From positions 1 through 64,000 of the forward strand of contig CADAOD010000014.1 in assembly GCA_902789415.1 (NCBI GenBank): 64,000 nucleotides of DNA, given 5' to 3'. The stretch is from an uncultured Prevotellaceae bacterium (GTDB lineage: Bacteria; Bacteroidota; Bacteroidia; Bacteroidales; Bacteroidaceae). The position numbers and the translations under genes are program-made. The notes under the pieces are model-generated. The model was given only the letters and a program-made list of their open reading frames with translations. It had not been told where the DNA came from and made no database searches. The first letter of the stretch is position 1, and each line of letters starts with the position of its first letter. Positions 6,278 through 15,352 of this stretch are shown here, piece by piece.

Positions 6278-7309
6278 ATGGAATCAGTAAGTCTTTCACA
6301 ACTGGATGGCAGCAAATACTTCACATCGGGCATGCCTGATGTGGAGATTGCTGGCACCGACGGCACCTCGCAGTTGGTGACCATCACCTGCGACGGCCAG
6401 CAGCTGCTGCAGGAGACGCTCTGGCCGGTTGACAGCAAGATCACCCTGTCAGAGCTGGGACAGCTGCTCGAGCCATACGCCCGCAAGCAGCTGGTGAGCA
6501 CCGTGACGATATCGGCAGGTTCCGACTCGTCTACCTGCACCGTGCTCTATTCTATGTGCGACGTGGGCATCGATGCCGAGGATTTCTATACCGACTACTT
6601 CCTGTCTATCCTGATGGGTACCAAGGTGACAGCCAGCGGACGCCGTGAGCTGCTGTGGTACTATGGTGATGATGCTGCATCGGTGGTGGCCGAGTATTCC
6701 GACGGCACCACTGCCACATTCACGCCTACGGCTGTCGGCGGCAGCAGCACCTATACCTGCATCGATGTGAGCCCTGATAACTTCACGGCTCAGAACAAAA
6801 CTCTGGTGGCATATACGGCTTCTGCCGGCAATCGCGCCCAGCGCTTCGAGATGGACTTTGCCGAACCTGACTGTGCGCCTATCCTCGAGTTCTACAACTC
6901 GTTCGGCGTGTGGGAATATATCTACTGCACGGGTACCCACCGTGTCAGTCCTGACTATAAGCGCTCTGCAGCCCGCATCGGTGGTATGCTGCGCAACTAC
7001 CGCATCGAGGAGACCCGCACCTTCAAGGCCGATACGGGCATCCTCAATACACCCATGGCCGGCTGGGCTGATGACCTGTTCCGCTCGGATGAGGTGTATG
7101 TGGTCAACGTGATCAGCGGCCAGGTGGTGAGCCGCGACGGTGGAAAACAGGTGGTGATAACCGACTCGAAGTCGGAACTCACCAACGATGATGACCACCT
7201 GCCTCGCTTCACCTTCTCTTACCAGTATGCCCAGCGCATCCATAATGTGCTGCAGATGAACCGCGTCGGACGTATCTTCGATAATACCTTCGATCATACC
7301 TTCAATTAA
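6278..7309 (+). CDS. Beta-rich phage protein, probably structural
   Basis: The product is 343 residues from MESVSLSQL. The start is set downstream of the promoter; the longer frame from 6197 would cross the terminator and promoter. The sequence is rich in Thr, Ser, Val and Tyr in alternating patterns typical of beta structure, with several Cys and no recognised domain. As the first gene of the structural block, just before the portal, it is probably a virion component such as a tail or baseplate protein. That is positional inference. Confidence 0.6.
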   Translation: MESVSLSQLDGSKYFTSGMPDVEIAGTDGTSQLVTITCDGQQLLQETLWPVDSKITLSELGQLLEPYARKQLVSTVTISAGSDSSTCTVLYSMCDVGIDAEDFYTDYFLSILMGTKVTASGRRELLWYYGDDAASVVAEYSDGTTATFTPTAVGGSSTYTCIDVSPDNFTAQNKTLVAYTASAGNRAQRFEMDFAEPDCAPILEFYNSFGVWEYIYCTGTHRVSPDYKRSAARIGGMLRNYRIEETRTFKADTGILNTPMAGWADDLFRSDEVYVVNVISGQVVSRDGGKQVVITDSKSELTNDDDHLPRFTFSYQYAQRIHNVLQMNRVGRIFDNTFDHTFN

Positions 7310-7329
7310 ATAAATTAGCACTCAACTTA

Positions 7330-7575
7330 ATGAAAGAAGCGTTACACATTAATTACGTGCTCGAGCAGCTGGACCTCGCCGCCAAGTATAAGCAGCGGGT
7401 GCAGCTCAAGGCCTGGAAGAAAGACGGCAACGCCGTGGACTACTCCGGATGGATACCCACATCGGGCCACTGGCGAGGTGGCATACACCGCCTGATGAAT
7501 CCCGTGAACAACGAGATCCGTGCCGTCATCGATGTGTTGATATATGAGTATAACGGACATCAAGTATATCTATGA
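7330..7575 (+). CDS. Small unknown protein before portal (81 residues)
   Basis: It starts 20 bases after the previous gene and its stop overlaps the portal start (ATGA), a sign of translational coupling. The product is compact, with a basic centre (QLKAWKKDGN) and a beta-like C-terminus, and no recognised motif. The coupling to the portal suggests a head or connector-associated role. Confidence 0.6.
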   Translation: MKEALHINYVLEQLDLAAKYKQRVQLKAWKKDGNAVDYSGWIPTSGHWRGGIHRLMNPVNNEIRAVIDVLIYEYNGHQVYL

Positions 7576-9020
7576 GTGAGGAGAATAAACAAGACCTGGT
7601 GCCAATAGGGCATGCGGGTAACCGTACGCGCTATGCCATAGGCAGCGCCATCATGAATGCCAGCGGAGCCGACGCAGGCAGTCCGGCTGAGCACTACCGC
7701 GACAGCAGCCTGATAGTGGATGACTTCGACGATGATCTGCAGCTCACGCCTATCGAGATAGGTGGCGTGCGCTACGACTATGTGCCCTACGGTGGTGATG
7801 ACCAGATGCCCTGGGAGGTGATGAACTGTCTGGGCAAGAACATGGTGACATCGCAATGCCAGCTTTTCAACGTTCAGGCCTGCTATGGTCAGGGCATACG
7901 CTTCATCGATCGTGACACTCGCGAGGATACGCAGAATGCAGATATCCGCCGTTTCTGCCTCAGGAACTCGCTGCATGAGTTGTTCCTCGAGCAGGTCACA
8001 GACATGAAGTATTTCTTCCTGACTGTGACTCGCATCGTACTGTCGCGCGACCATTCCCAGATAGTAAAGGTGCGCCACATGGAGACGTGCTACTGTCGCA
8101 TAGCCCGCAAGGGCGGCAACCAGCGCTTCGACTGGATTCTCTATGGCGACTGGCGTAAGAAGAGTTTCTCTACTTTCAAGGTGCAGGCCGTGCCGCTGCT
8201 CGACTTCTACGATCCCCTGGGCGACCTGATGGTGCGCATGGGCCGTGAGCCTGACCCGATGACGGGCGAGAAACGTAAGGCTCCAAAGGACGGAAAAGAC
8301 TGCGAGTTTGCCATTGTGTGCCGCATGGCCACACCTGGCCGTCAGTTCTATTCGCGCCCGTATTACTTCTCGGTGTTCCTCGACTCGTGGTTCGATATCT
8401 ACGAGCTCATCGGTCTGGGCAAGCGCTTCATGATTAAGAACACCTCGGCTCCGCGTCTGCAGATCGAGGTGCACGATGACTATTGGGATATCGTGTGTGA
8501 CAACGAGGGTATCACCGATGAAGACGCACGTAAGGAGCGTATCAAGCTGGAGAAACAGAATATCATCGACTTCGTGTGTGGTCCGAAGAATGCCGGTAAG
8601 GCGCTCATCAGCGGCTACTACGTCGATCCCAGCGGAAAAGAGCACTCCATGGTGCGCGTCATCAACCTGAATCAGGGTAAGAAGGAGGGAGGCGACTGGG
8701 CCGACGATATGCAGGAGGCTGCCAACACCTTGTGTTTCGCCTTCGGTGTACATCCTAATTTAATTGGAGCCACACCGGGCAAGAGCCAGATGAACAATTC
8801 CGGCTCTGACAAACGCGAACTGTTTGTCATGAAACAGGCGATGGAAAAGCCCTTCCACGATGTGATGATGAAACCCTACCATGTGGTGCTGCATTACAAT
8901 GGCTGGAGCGAAAATGTGACTGTTGATGTGCCCATGATCATGCCTACCACTCTCGATGAGAATACTGATGCTAAGAAGGTAACATTAAATAATGACGGCG
9001 ATGGAAATAACCAAGAGTGA
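7572..9020 (+). CDS. Phage portal protein
   Basis: The product is 482 residues. Portals form the dodecameric ring at the capsid vertex through which DNA passes. The C-terminal third contains FGVHPNLIGATPGKS followed by NNSGSDKRELF, the clip and crown pattern seen in portals of Bacteroidota phages (Phe-Gly, then a Pro-x-Leu-Ile-Gly, then an Asn-rich turn before a long helix). A central Ala- and Asn-rich helical segment follows an N-terminal wing. It is coupled to the gene before it and overlaps the next by 29 bases. No terminase gene lies beside it, which is unusual. The assignment rests on the motif and position. Confidence 0.75.
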   Translation: MSEENKQDLVPIGHAGNRTRYAIGSAIMNASGADAGSPAEHYRDSSLIVDDFDDDLQLTPIEIGGVRYDYVPYGGDDQMPWEVMNCLGKNMVTSQCQLFNVQACYGQGIRFIDRDTREDTQNADIRRFCLRNSLHELFLEQVTDMKYFFLTVTRIVLSRDHSQIVKVRHMETCYCRIARKGGNQRFDWILYGDWRKKSFSTFKVQAVPLLDFYDPLGDLMVRMGREPDPMTGEKRKAPKDGKDCEFAIVCRMATPGRQFYSRPYYFSVFLDSWFDIYELIGLGKRFMIKNTSAPRLQIEVHDDYWDIVCDNEGITDEDARKERIKLEKQNIIDFVCGPKNAGKALISGYYVDPSGKEHSMVRVINLNQGKKEGGDWADDMQEAANTLCFAFGVHPNLIGATPGKSQMNNSGSDKRELFVMKQAMEKPFHDVMMKPYHVVLHYNGWSENVTVDVPMIMPTTLDENTDAKKVTLNNDGDGNNQE

Positions 9021-9816
9021 ATTCGAAGAGATCCTTTCGGTAGCGACTAGCTCCCATGTAGAGGTATATGATAAGGTGAAACCACATTTTAATGGGTCTT
9101 ATATGGAATGTATGAATGACGTTCTCGGCGATGTGGGAACGTCTGCCGCTGAGGATGAGCAGCACGCCGCTCTGACTGCTGACGTGAAGCGATGGGTGGC
9201 CCTGCAGGCTTTCCTCGCTGTGTTCCGCCAGCTCGACCTGGTACTGACACCTACCGGATTCGGTGTGATAAGCACTAATCAGATGGCTCCTGCCTCCAAG
9301 CAGCGTGTGGACGCCCTCGTAGGTCATCTGCGTGACAGCGCACTACGTGCCCATGGTCAGCTGCTATCCTCACTCTGCCAGTTGTCAGGGTGGGGCGCAA
9401 CAGACCAGGCAAAGGAAAACATCACCACGCTGTTCTATGATTTCCGTATGCTGCAGAAGATGCAAGGCCCTGCGGTCTCACATCTTGACTGGCAGGCAGC
9501 GCAGAGACTCATCGCCGAGGCTGATGAGACACTGCGCCTGAAACTGAGCCCCCAGTATATGGATCATCTGCTGGAGGCTGTGCGCAGCGGCTCGGTATCG
9601 GCTGATGATAAGCCTATCATCTTCCAGTGCCGCCACATTATTAACCTGTGGGTTTGTGGCGATCAGGATGCTGTAAAGCTGAAGATGCGCCGACTGTTGA
9701 GCCAGTTGGATGCTGACTTGGAGAAATACCCTGTTTATGGTGAATTCGGATACCCAGTAAACCATCATGAGAATTTTCAGAACACTCAGGACTCGCCGGC
9801 CTACATTTTTGGCTGA
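8992..9816 (+). CDS. DUF6712-like phage protein
   Basis: The product is 274 residues from ATG 8992; ATG 9001 is an equally plausible start, giving three residues fewer. The segment from about residue 60 (RWVALQAFLAVFRQLDLVLTPTGFGVI) through the following helices matches my memory of DUF6712, a helical protein found next to portals in Bacteroidota phages and probably a head-tail connector. It overlaps the portal by 29 bases and the next gene by 50 bases. Role is inferred from position. Confidence 0.65.
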   Translation: MTAMEITKSEFEEILSVATSSHVEVYDKVKPHFNGSYMECMNDVLGDVGTSAAEDEQHAALTADVKRWVALQAFLAVFRQLDLVLTPTGFGVISTNQMAPASKQRVDALVGHLRDSALRAHGQLLSSLCQLSGWGATDQAKENITTLFYDFRMLQKMQGPAVSHLDWQAAQRLIAEADETLRLKLSPQYMDHLLEAVRSGSVSADDKPIIFQCRHIINLWVCGDQDAVKLKMRRLLSQLDADLEKYPVYGEFGYPVNHHENFQNTQDSPAYIFG

Positions 9817-10633
9817 TGGCTCCATCGATATCTATGCACCCACCTCTTGGCGCAAGATGACCCAGCAGCAGCTGAGCTATGTGCTCACACTGCTGTCGAT
9901 GTGGGAGAGCATGGACCGTGTAAAGACTTACATGCTCATCCGCTTCTCGGGTATCCATATCTGCGGCTACACCGAGCGCATTACCCGCGACCAGCCCAAG
10001 GCGTTCAGCTGCTGGTTCCGCCCTGCATGGTGGAAACCGCGCCACTGGTTCACTCTCGAGTCTTGGCAGGTGGCTAGTATGATTTCACAGTTTGACTTCA
10101 TCGACCAGTTCGACGGCATGGATGTGCGGCTGGAGCGCATCCACGGCTGTCGGGCGGTCGACGATATCCTGGATCATTATCCCTTCGGCGATTATCTCAT
10201 GGCCGAGCAATACTACCAGCTGGCAGTCAGCAGCGGCAAGCCTGAGATGATAGAGAAACTGGCTTGCTTCCTCTATCTGCGTCGTGGCATCGTGAAACTG
10301 AATCATTTCCCCTGGAGATGGATTGGTTTGGTGCATCCCAAGCGACTGTCGCTCTCACCGGCCGAGCAGATGGGCACGCTTCGCTGGTTCGCCCATGTCA
10401 AGTCGTATTTCGCCGAGCGTTGGCCATACTTCTTCCGTCGCGTTGATACCGATATCGAGGAATTGGATATCGATATCGTGGGCGCTATGGATACGCAGAT
10501 CCGTGCGCTTACTGATGGCGATATCACCAAGGAGTCCCTCATCAAGTCGCTGCCGTGCTGGCGTGCGCTAACTGAGCTTAACGAGAAGGCCCGCGAGGCT
10601 AAGGAATTTCACGAAAAATATGATAAGAAATGA
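9767..10633 (+). CDS. Phage protein of unknown function
   Basis: The product is 288 residues, Trp- and Tyr-rich, mostly helical, with no recognised domain. The only ATG before the conserved-looking YAPTSWRKMTQQQLSYVL segment is at 9767, which makes a 50-base overlap with the previous gene; a TTG at about 9809 would remove nearly all of it. The stop overlaps the next start as ATGA. Position between a connector-like gene and probable tail-completion genes suggests an assembly role. Confidence 0.6.
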   Translation: MRIFRTLRTRRPTFLADGSIDIYAPTSWRKMTQQQLSYVLTLLSMWESMDRVKTYMLIRFSGIHICGYTERITRDQPKAFSCWFRPAWWKPRHWFTLESWQVASMISQFDFIDQFDGMDVRLERIHGCRAVDDILDHYPFGDYLMAEQYYQLAVSSGKPEMIEKLACFLYLRRGIVKLNHFPWRWIGLVHPKRLSLSPAEQMGTLRWFAHVKSYFAERWPYFFRRVDTDIEELDIDIVGAMDTQIRALTDGDITKESLIKSLPCWRALTELNEKAREAKEFHEKYDKK

Positions 10634-11169
10634 TATTTGACGCACTTCACTACTTTGAAACACTGGCCCGTCAGAATAAACTCTGCGTGGAAAACGGCTT
10701 CAAGCCTGTGTTCTGCTCCGGCCCCGACAGCATCGAGGGCCTGATGCAGCAGTTCCAGAAGGTATCTAACTTCGTGATGATCGATGACACCACCGACCAG
10801 AATCTGTTTTCGGAGGGTGTCTCTTATTTCAAGCGCCGTGTCTACACGGTGTTCATCCTCGCTGCATACCGATGGGATGACATGGAGGATCGTGAAGAGA
10901 AGCTCAACCTCTGCCGCGAGGTGTTCCAGCAGTTCGTGCGGCGCATGATATGGGACAGGGCCCGCCATGAGGATGCCGACGATGATATCACCTTCCTCAA
11001 TGTCGAGAAGGTGTACTCTAAGGAGTTCGGCCGTTACACCATGAGTGGTGTCACCGGTCTCTACTTCATGGTAGAGAACGATGAACCCGAATCGATGGAA
11101 TACGAGGATGAGCAGCAGCTGGAGAGTGAATGGATAACTGAACAGGAAACAGAACAGGAGGGTGACTGA
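10630..11169 (+). CDS. Phage protein, possible neck or connector protein
   Basis: The product is 179 residues with an alpha/beta N-terminus and a strongly acidic C-terminal tail (about residues 150-179). It is coupled by ATGA to the gene before and by a one-base overlap to the gene after. No domain is recognised. In siphophage gene order this place is usually held by head-tail joining proteins, so a neck role is a reasonable but unproven guess. Confidence 0.55.
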   Translation: MIFDALHYFETLARQNKLCVENGFKPVFCSGPDSIEGLMQQFQKVSNFVMIDDTTDQNLFSEGVSYFKRRVYTVFILAAYRWDDMEDREEKLNLCREVFQQFVRRMIWDRARHEDADDDITFLNVEKVYSKEFGRYTMSGVTGLYFMVENDEPESMEYEDEQQLESEWITEQETEQEGD

Positions 11170-11792
11170 TGGGTACGATGGCTGAGCGCCTTGGAAAGCG
11201 CGTAGATCGTTTTGGCAGCAGCAGGGGCCATTATTATAATGACCGCGAGATAGAGCAGTACGAGCGCGGTTGGTCTAAGATGATGATCGATATCTGGCGT
11301 GAGAAGATCCAGCAGCTCAACATCAACGACTCAGGCGCCCTGCAGAACTCCATGGAGGAACTGGTGACCACCGGACAGGTGACCACCATCGAACACAAAT
11401 TCCTGCAGTATGGTCTCTTCGTGGCTGCAGGTGTAGGTAAGGGCTTCGCTCATGATAATGGTGGAGATCTGCTTTTCATGGGCAACAGATACCGCGAGGG
11501 TAAGCGTGCATACGGCTCGCGTCAGGTGGGCGCTGGTCTGTCTGAGGAACACATGAAAAGCCCTAAGTTCGAGCACGTCACGGTGCAGCGTGGTCCGAAC
11601 AAGGGCAAGGAGGCTGCTCTTACATCCGGAGAGAAGCGCATGCCTCGCGATTGGTTCTTCAAGAAATACTACTATTCCATCCGCCGCCTGAACCTCACCG
11701 AGTCGGCATTCTATGGCCGTGCATACCAGGGCCTCATGTCATCGTTCCTCGATGAGCTCTTCTCTGGAGGCATCCGTAGTAACCGCTTCTAG
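11169..11792 (+). CDS. Phage protein, possibly gp10-like tail completion
   Basis: The product is 207 residues and basic. The middle has the pattern NDSGALQNSM followed by a beta strand and an AAGVGKGF turn, which recalls HK97 gp10-type tail-completion proteins (short helix, SGxLxxS, then a strand). Length is somewhat above that family's usual 110-150. It overlaps the preceding stop by one base. The gene after it has its own promoter, so this ends a transcription unit. Confidence 0.5.
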   Translation: MGTMAERLGKRVDRFGSSRGHYYNDREIEQYERGWSKMMIDIWREKIQQLNINDSGALQNSMEELVTTGQVTTIEHKFLQYGLFVAAGVGKGFAHDNGGDLLFMGNRYREGKRAYGSRQVGAGLSEEHMKSPKFEHVTVQRGPNKGKEAALTSGEKRMPRDWFFKKYYYSIRRLNLTESAFYGRAYQGLMSSFLDELFSGGIRSNRF

Positions 11793-11823
11793 AGGGGTAT
11801 TTTTATTTCGGTGGTGGAATAGC

Positions 11824-11831
11824 TACTTTTG
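11824..11831 (+). promoter_or_regulatory. Probable promoter of the fibre block
   Basis: TACTTTTG matches the -7 box; the -33 match is poor. It lies 17 bases before the ATG at 11849. Confidence 0.5.
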
Positions 11832-11848
11832 CAATAAAATCATTCGAT

Positions 11849-13693
11849 ATGCCAAGCATCAACTCTATTAGAACACAGTTCGAGGGCATCCGCGACGAAC
11901 GCCGCACTGCCGCGAACACCGCCGTGAGGATAGGTAACGCCTTCCTCGCGCTGCTTGGTATTGTCGAGGAGTGGAGCACCAAGTTCCTCTCCAAGGTCGA
12001 AGCTGACCAGGCCCATGGCCTTATTACCTTCCTCAGCGGCCTGTTGTTCGCTGGCGACGTCAAAAGCCAGGGCGCACGCCGTGGCTTCACCGACGGCAAG
12101 GGCATCTGGATGGATCCGCTCATCGGCCTTATTCAGACCGAGGGTCTCGAGGTGACTGGCTTCATGCGCATCATGGAACTGGTCATCAACCGTCTCCAGC
12201 TGATGGAGTCGGACTACTCTTTCACCGAGGGTGGTGAGATCGAACATGTCGACTATACCGATGACGGCCGCCTGGTGCTCACCATGCACAAACGCCACGA
12301 TAATGACTATACGCCGTTCTATCTTGGCGATATCCTCTATGCCAAGGTCAATGACCTGCTTCCTCGTGATGCTACTATTCCCACTGGTCATATCGTAACC
12401 AAGAATGGTTCTTACTTTACCGTGTGGATGGTGGTCGATGCCGTTGACTACACCGATAACACGCTGACTGTGTCGCTGTATCATAGTCTGGAGAATAGCG
12501 GTGACCCCATCGTGCCCGGTGGACTTAACTTCACGCCCTATGGCACGCCCATCACTGGTACCGACCATCCTTCGGTGGCTCTCACTACAGAGATGGCCAT
12601 CGTGGTTGACGGCCACACGCTGGGTGAGACAGGATATGACTGCAGCATCAATGTTACACGTCATGGCAATGTGGCCGGTTCTGCCGATGAGACCATCCGC
12701 AATATGCAGCTGGAGCGTCAGCAGGCTTGGGTGCTCTCCACCACAGACAAACGCCTAAGTTTCTTCTGGCGTGTTGACCAGCCTATCATCCGTGATGATA
12801 ACTACGCCCTGTGTCTGGGCATACTGCCTGACCTGGCTAACCTGCCCAGCACGCGCGACCGCTCGATGCCATCGCTGTATATCAACACCATCTTCTACGA
12901 GAACATGCACCACATCCATTACCCCTCACGCATTGTGAAGGAGGATCGTGGTGAATGGACAGCCAGCCCGCAGGTAGAGTACACAGGACCTTCAGGCACT
13001 TACACACCTGATGAGACGCTCTCTGCAGCCGAACAGCAGCAGGTGGGGCAGGGTGGTACCTTCACCCAAGGGGATATGATCTCTGAGCCGTACCACTTCA
13101 AGACTGTCACTCGCAATCTGTGGCTTACCTCTCGACTGTCACCCGCTTGGGTTCATCTGACCGATAAGCAGCTGCTGGATAAGATCCTGGTGGAATGGCA
13201 TCTTGATATCGAGGTGAGCCGTGTGTGGCGTTTCAGCGCTCTGTGGGAGTGCCGCACCGATGCTACGGCTGAGGAGCCTTGGCTGGGTTCCGCTGCTTGG
13301 CTCTGCCTGAATAGCGGCGCCGTGGTGCTAAAGATAGGCATGACCAAACGTTTCATCCGACAGTCGGATATCGCTGGCGGTCGTGTGGCCACCACGCTTT
13401 CTTTCGTACTCTCCATCGGTGGTTCTGATGTGTCGTCGCGCATAGCTGCTTCTGCAGCAGTCTGGACCCGTCAGTCTAGCGGTGCTGATAGCGAAGCTGA
13501 AGAGGGCACTGAGGCTCGTGCACTCTACGAGGCTGATGAGGTGTGGAATCAGGCACACCGCTACGGCAACCTGACTCTGCCTATCACATCGGATGATCTC
13601 CCCTCTAACTTCCTCACAGCCCGTGAGGTGCAGTTCACTCTGACTGTGACCGTCGGTGGCCAGTCAACATCTCGTACAATAGCTATACATTAA
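11849..13693 (+). CDS. Large tail or fibre protein
   Basis: The product is 614 residues. Residues 1-75 form a helical N-terminus ending FLSKVEADQAHGLITFLSGL, a segment I recognise from Bacteroidota phage tail-fibre and tip proteins (SK...D.A.GLITFL.GL). The rest is beta-rich with many short strands, Thr and Asp, and ends in an immunoglobulin-like stretch (LTVTVGGQSTSRTI). It heads a set of five beta-rich proteins that finish at the DGR target. A role in the tail tip or in fibre attachment is inferred. Confidence 0.65.
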   Translation: MPSINSIRTQFEGIRDERRTAANTAVRIGNAFLALLGIVEEWSTKFLSKVEADQAHGLITFLSGLLFAGDVKSQGARRGFTDGKGIWMDPLIGLIQTEGLEVTGFMRIMELVINRLQLMESDYSFTEGGEIEHVDYTDDGRLVLTMHKRHDNDYTPFYLGDILYAKVNDLLPRDATIPTGHIVTKNGSYFTVWMVVDAVDYTDNTLTVSLYHSLENSGDPIVPGGLNFTPYGTPITGTDHPSVALTTEMAIVVDGHTLGETGYDCSINVTRHGNVAGSADETIRNMQLERQQAWVLSTTDKRLSFFWRVDQPIIRDDNYALCLGILPDLANLPSTRDRSMPSLYINTIFYENMHHIHYPSRIVKEDRGEWTASPQVEYTGPSGTYTPDETLSAAEQQQVGQGGTFTQGDMISEPYHFKTVTRNLWLTSRLSPAWVHLTDKQLLDKILVEWHLDIEVSRVWRFSALWECRTDATAEEPWLGSAAWLCLNSGAVVLKIGMTKRFIRQSDIAGGRVATTLSFVLSIGGSDVSSRIAASAAVWTRQSSGADSEAEEGTEARALYEADEVWNQAHRYGNLTLPITSDDLPSNFLTAREVQFTLTVTVGGQSTSRTIAIH

Positions 13694-13711
13694 CAATTAA
13701 AACATAAAGAT

Positions 13712-14923
13712 ATGAGCCAGATTTTAAGTGACGAAGCGGTCATCCTCTATGAGCCGATACAGACCACGTTCGATGTGCTGATAAGGGGTGGTTCCCTCAC
13801 TCAGCAGCAGGATATGATTACAGGCCAGTACGACCCTGACAGGTCGCGCTTCCCTATCATGTTGGAACCGTCGCTGTTGGTGACCGACCCAAACACCGGT
13901 CGCAAAGGTGTCGAGGATATCGACCTTTGCCTGGTTAACTGGTATCTGGTGGCTGCCAATGGTACCGAGACTGAGATTACATCTACCGACACACTGAATG
14001 ATGACTATGCCCTGGATGGTAAGGCGCTGGTGATTCATGCCAATATTGCTGCAGATCAGATCCAGAAGGTAGCCGTGAAGGTGCAGTATCCTAATGCTGC
14101 ATTGGGAAACAACATGGAGTTCAAGCGTAAGATGACACTCTCCACCTCGGCTATGACCAGCTTCGAACCAATGGTGACACTCGATGTGCCAAACCTCGTG
14201 ACTGTCAATCCGTTCCACATGGGTAACACCGTGACACGTACCGTTACGGCTTCGTTCTTTGCCGGCAAACAGGATATCAGCACTCATGCCAAGGTGGTGT
14301 ATGTATGGGAAATATGGGGTGGCAGTGCCTATAGGGCAATTACTGCCGAGGATGTCGAGGTTGACTCGGTATCATCACGCTCGGTTGTTATTAATGGTGT
14401 GGCTACTACGGTTAATTACCGTACTATAGTGCTCCGTCTAGAGTGCATCAAACAGTTGAAGATTCGCTGCACGGCCTATCATGCCGATATCGACGCTGCA
14501 CAGTTCCGCCAGAGTGCCGTCTTCACGGTCGACCGTAAGATGTACGGCGCCCGTCCAATGATCAAGGTGACCAAGGGTAAGCATGTCAAGGGCGACACGC
14601 TTGAGTCCGAGGCTGAGTTCTCACTGGCGGTCAACTCTAACCTGGTTAACAATCCTATGGATTTCTTCTGCGTTCGGTGGAAGTTCTTCCGTCTCTCTGG
14701 TACCAGCCGTCAGAATGAGGTTGATTTGGGTTGGGGCCAGTCGGCCAAGGCTACCCGTGCCATGATCGGTACTGACAAGACAAAGAAACCTACTTTCGAA
14801 GGCCAGGCTTATTCGCTGGGCGAATTTGCGCTGCTCGAGGATGATAATGGTGATATCATCGAGGATGATGACAGCACAGATCTCGTCATCGGCCAGTATC
14901 TTGAGGATAAGACTTATACATAA
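13712..14923 (+). CDS. Beta-rich tail protein
   Basis: The product is 403 residues, 18 bases after the previous stop. It is beta-rich with Ig-like spacing of hydrophobic residues and an acidic C-terminal stretch (EDDNGDIIEDDDSTD). No named domain is recognised. It lies between the large tail protein and a Glu-Pro repeat protein, all on the same strand with small gaps, so it is probably part of the tail-fibre assembly. Confidence 0.6.
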   Translation: MSQILSDEAVILYEPIQTTFDVLIRGGSLTQQQDMITGQYDPDRSRFPIMLEPSLLVTDPNTGRKGVEDIDLCLVNWYLVAANGTETEITSTDTLNDDYALDGKALVIHANIAADQIQKVAVKVQYPNAALGNNMEFKRKMTLSTSAMTSFEPMVTLDVPNLVTVNPFHMGNTVTRTVTASFFAGKQDISTHAKVVYVWEIWGGSAYRAITAEDVEVDSVSSRSVVINGVATTVNYRTIVLRLECIKQLKIRCTAYHADIDAAQFRQSAVFTVDRKMYGARPMIKVTKGKHVKGDTLESEAEFSLAVNSNLVNNPMDFFCVRWKFFRLSGTSRQNEVDLGWGQSAKATRAMIGTDKTKKPTFEGQAYSLGEFALLEDDNGDIIEDDDSTDLVIGQYLEDKTYT

Positions 14924-14944
14924 ATCATTTAAACATCATAGATT

Positions 14945-15352
14945 ATGAACGACTATCTTGTACCAAGAGAGATCACCGAGGCATTGGGCCTCGTGCGTCT
15001 CAGAAAATCAACACCAGGGGGCTTGTTCCTTCTCTCAGAGGGTGACCTGTTGGCTTATGGGCTGCAGAAGGCCATTGATGAAGGTGCTATCGTGCTGTCG
15101 GGTGGTGGCATCAGGGTTGAACCTGATAACAGGTCGGCTGAGCCTGAGGGTGGTGAACCGGCTGCAGAGAATCAGCAGTCGGATCAGGAACCCGAACCAG
15201 AACCAGTGCAGGATCCTGCGCCTGAGCCCGAGCCGGAACCTGAAGCTGAAGATGAGCCTGAGGATGAACCCGAACCCGAGTCTGAGGAGGAAACAGATCC
15301 TGAGCCTGCAGTAGATAATAATGAAAATGAAGAAGAGGAGGAAAGCGTATGA
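14945..15352 (+). CDS. Protein with long acidic Glu-Pro tail
   Basis: The product is 135 residues. Residues 1-58 look globular; residues about 60-135 are almost only Glu, Pro, Asp, Ala and Asn in EPEP-type runs and must be disordered. The stop overlaps the next start as ATGA, so it is coupled to the 392-residue fibre protein. Acidic Pro-rich tails in phage proteins can act as spacers or chaperone-like segments. No family is assigned. The repetitive DNA could vary in length by slippage. Confidence 0.65.
   Translation: MNDYLVPREITEALGLVRLRKSTPGGLFLLSEGDLLAYGLQKAIDEGAIVLSGGGIRVEPDNRSAEPEGGEPAAENQQSDQEPEPEPVQDPAPEPEPEPEAEDEPEDEPEPESEEETDPEPAVDNNENEEEEESV

Noticed and set aside
6449-7321. Long minus-strand frame of 290 codons opposite the first structural gene
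   Set aside because: It is a shadow of the GC-rich plus-strand gene, with His-, Ile- and Gly-biased composition and no start context.
7560-8753. Minus-strand frame of 397 codons opposite the portal gene
   Set aside because: It is antisense to a gene with clear portal motifs, and its composition is that of a codon shadow.
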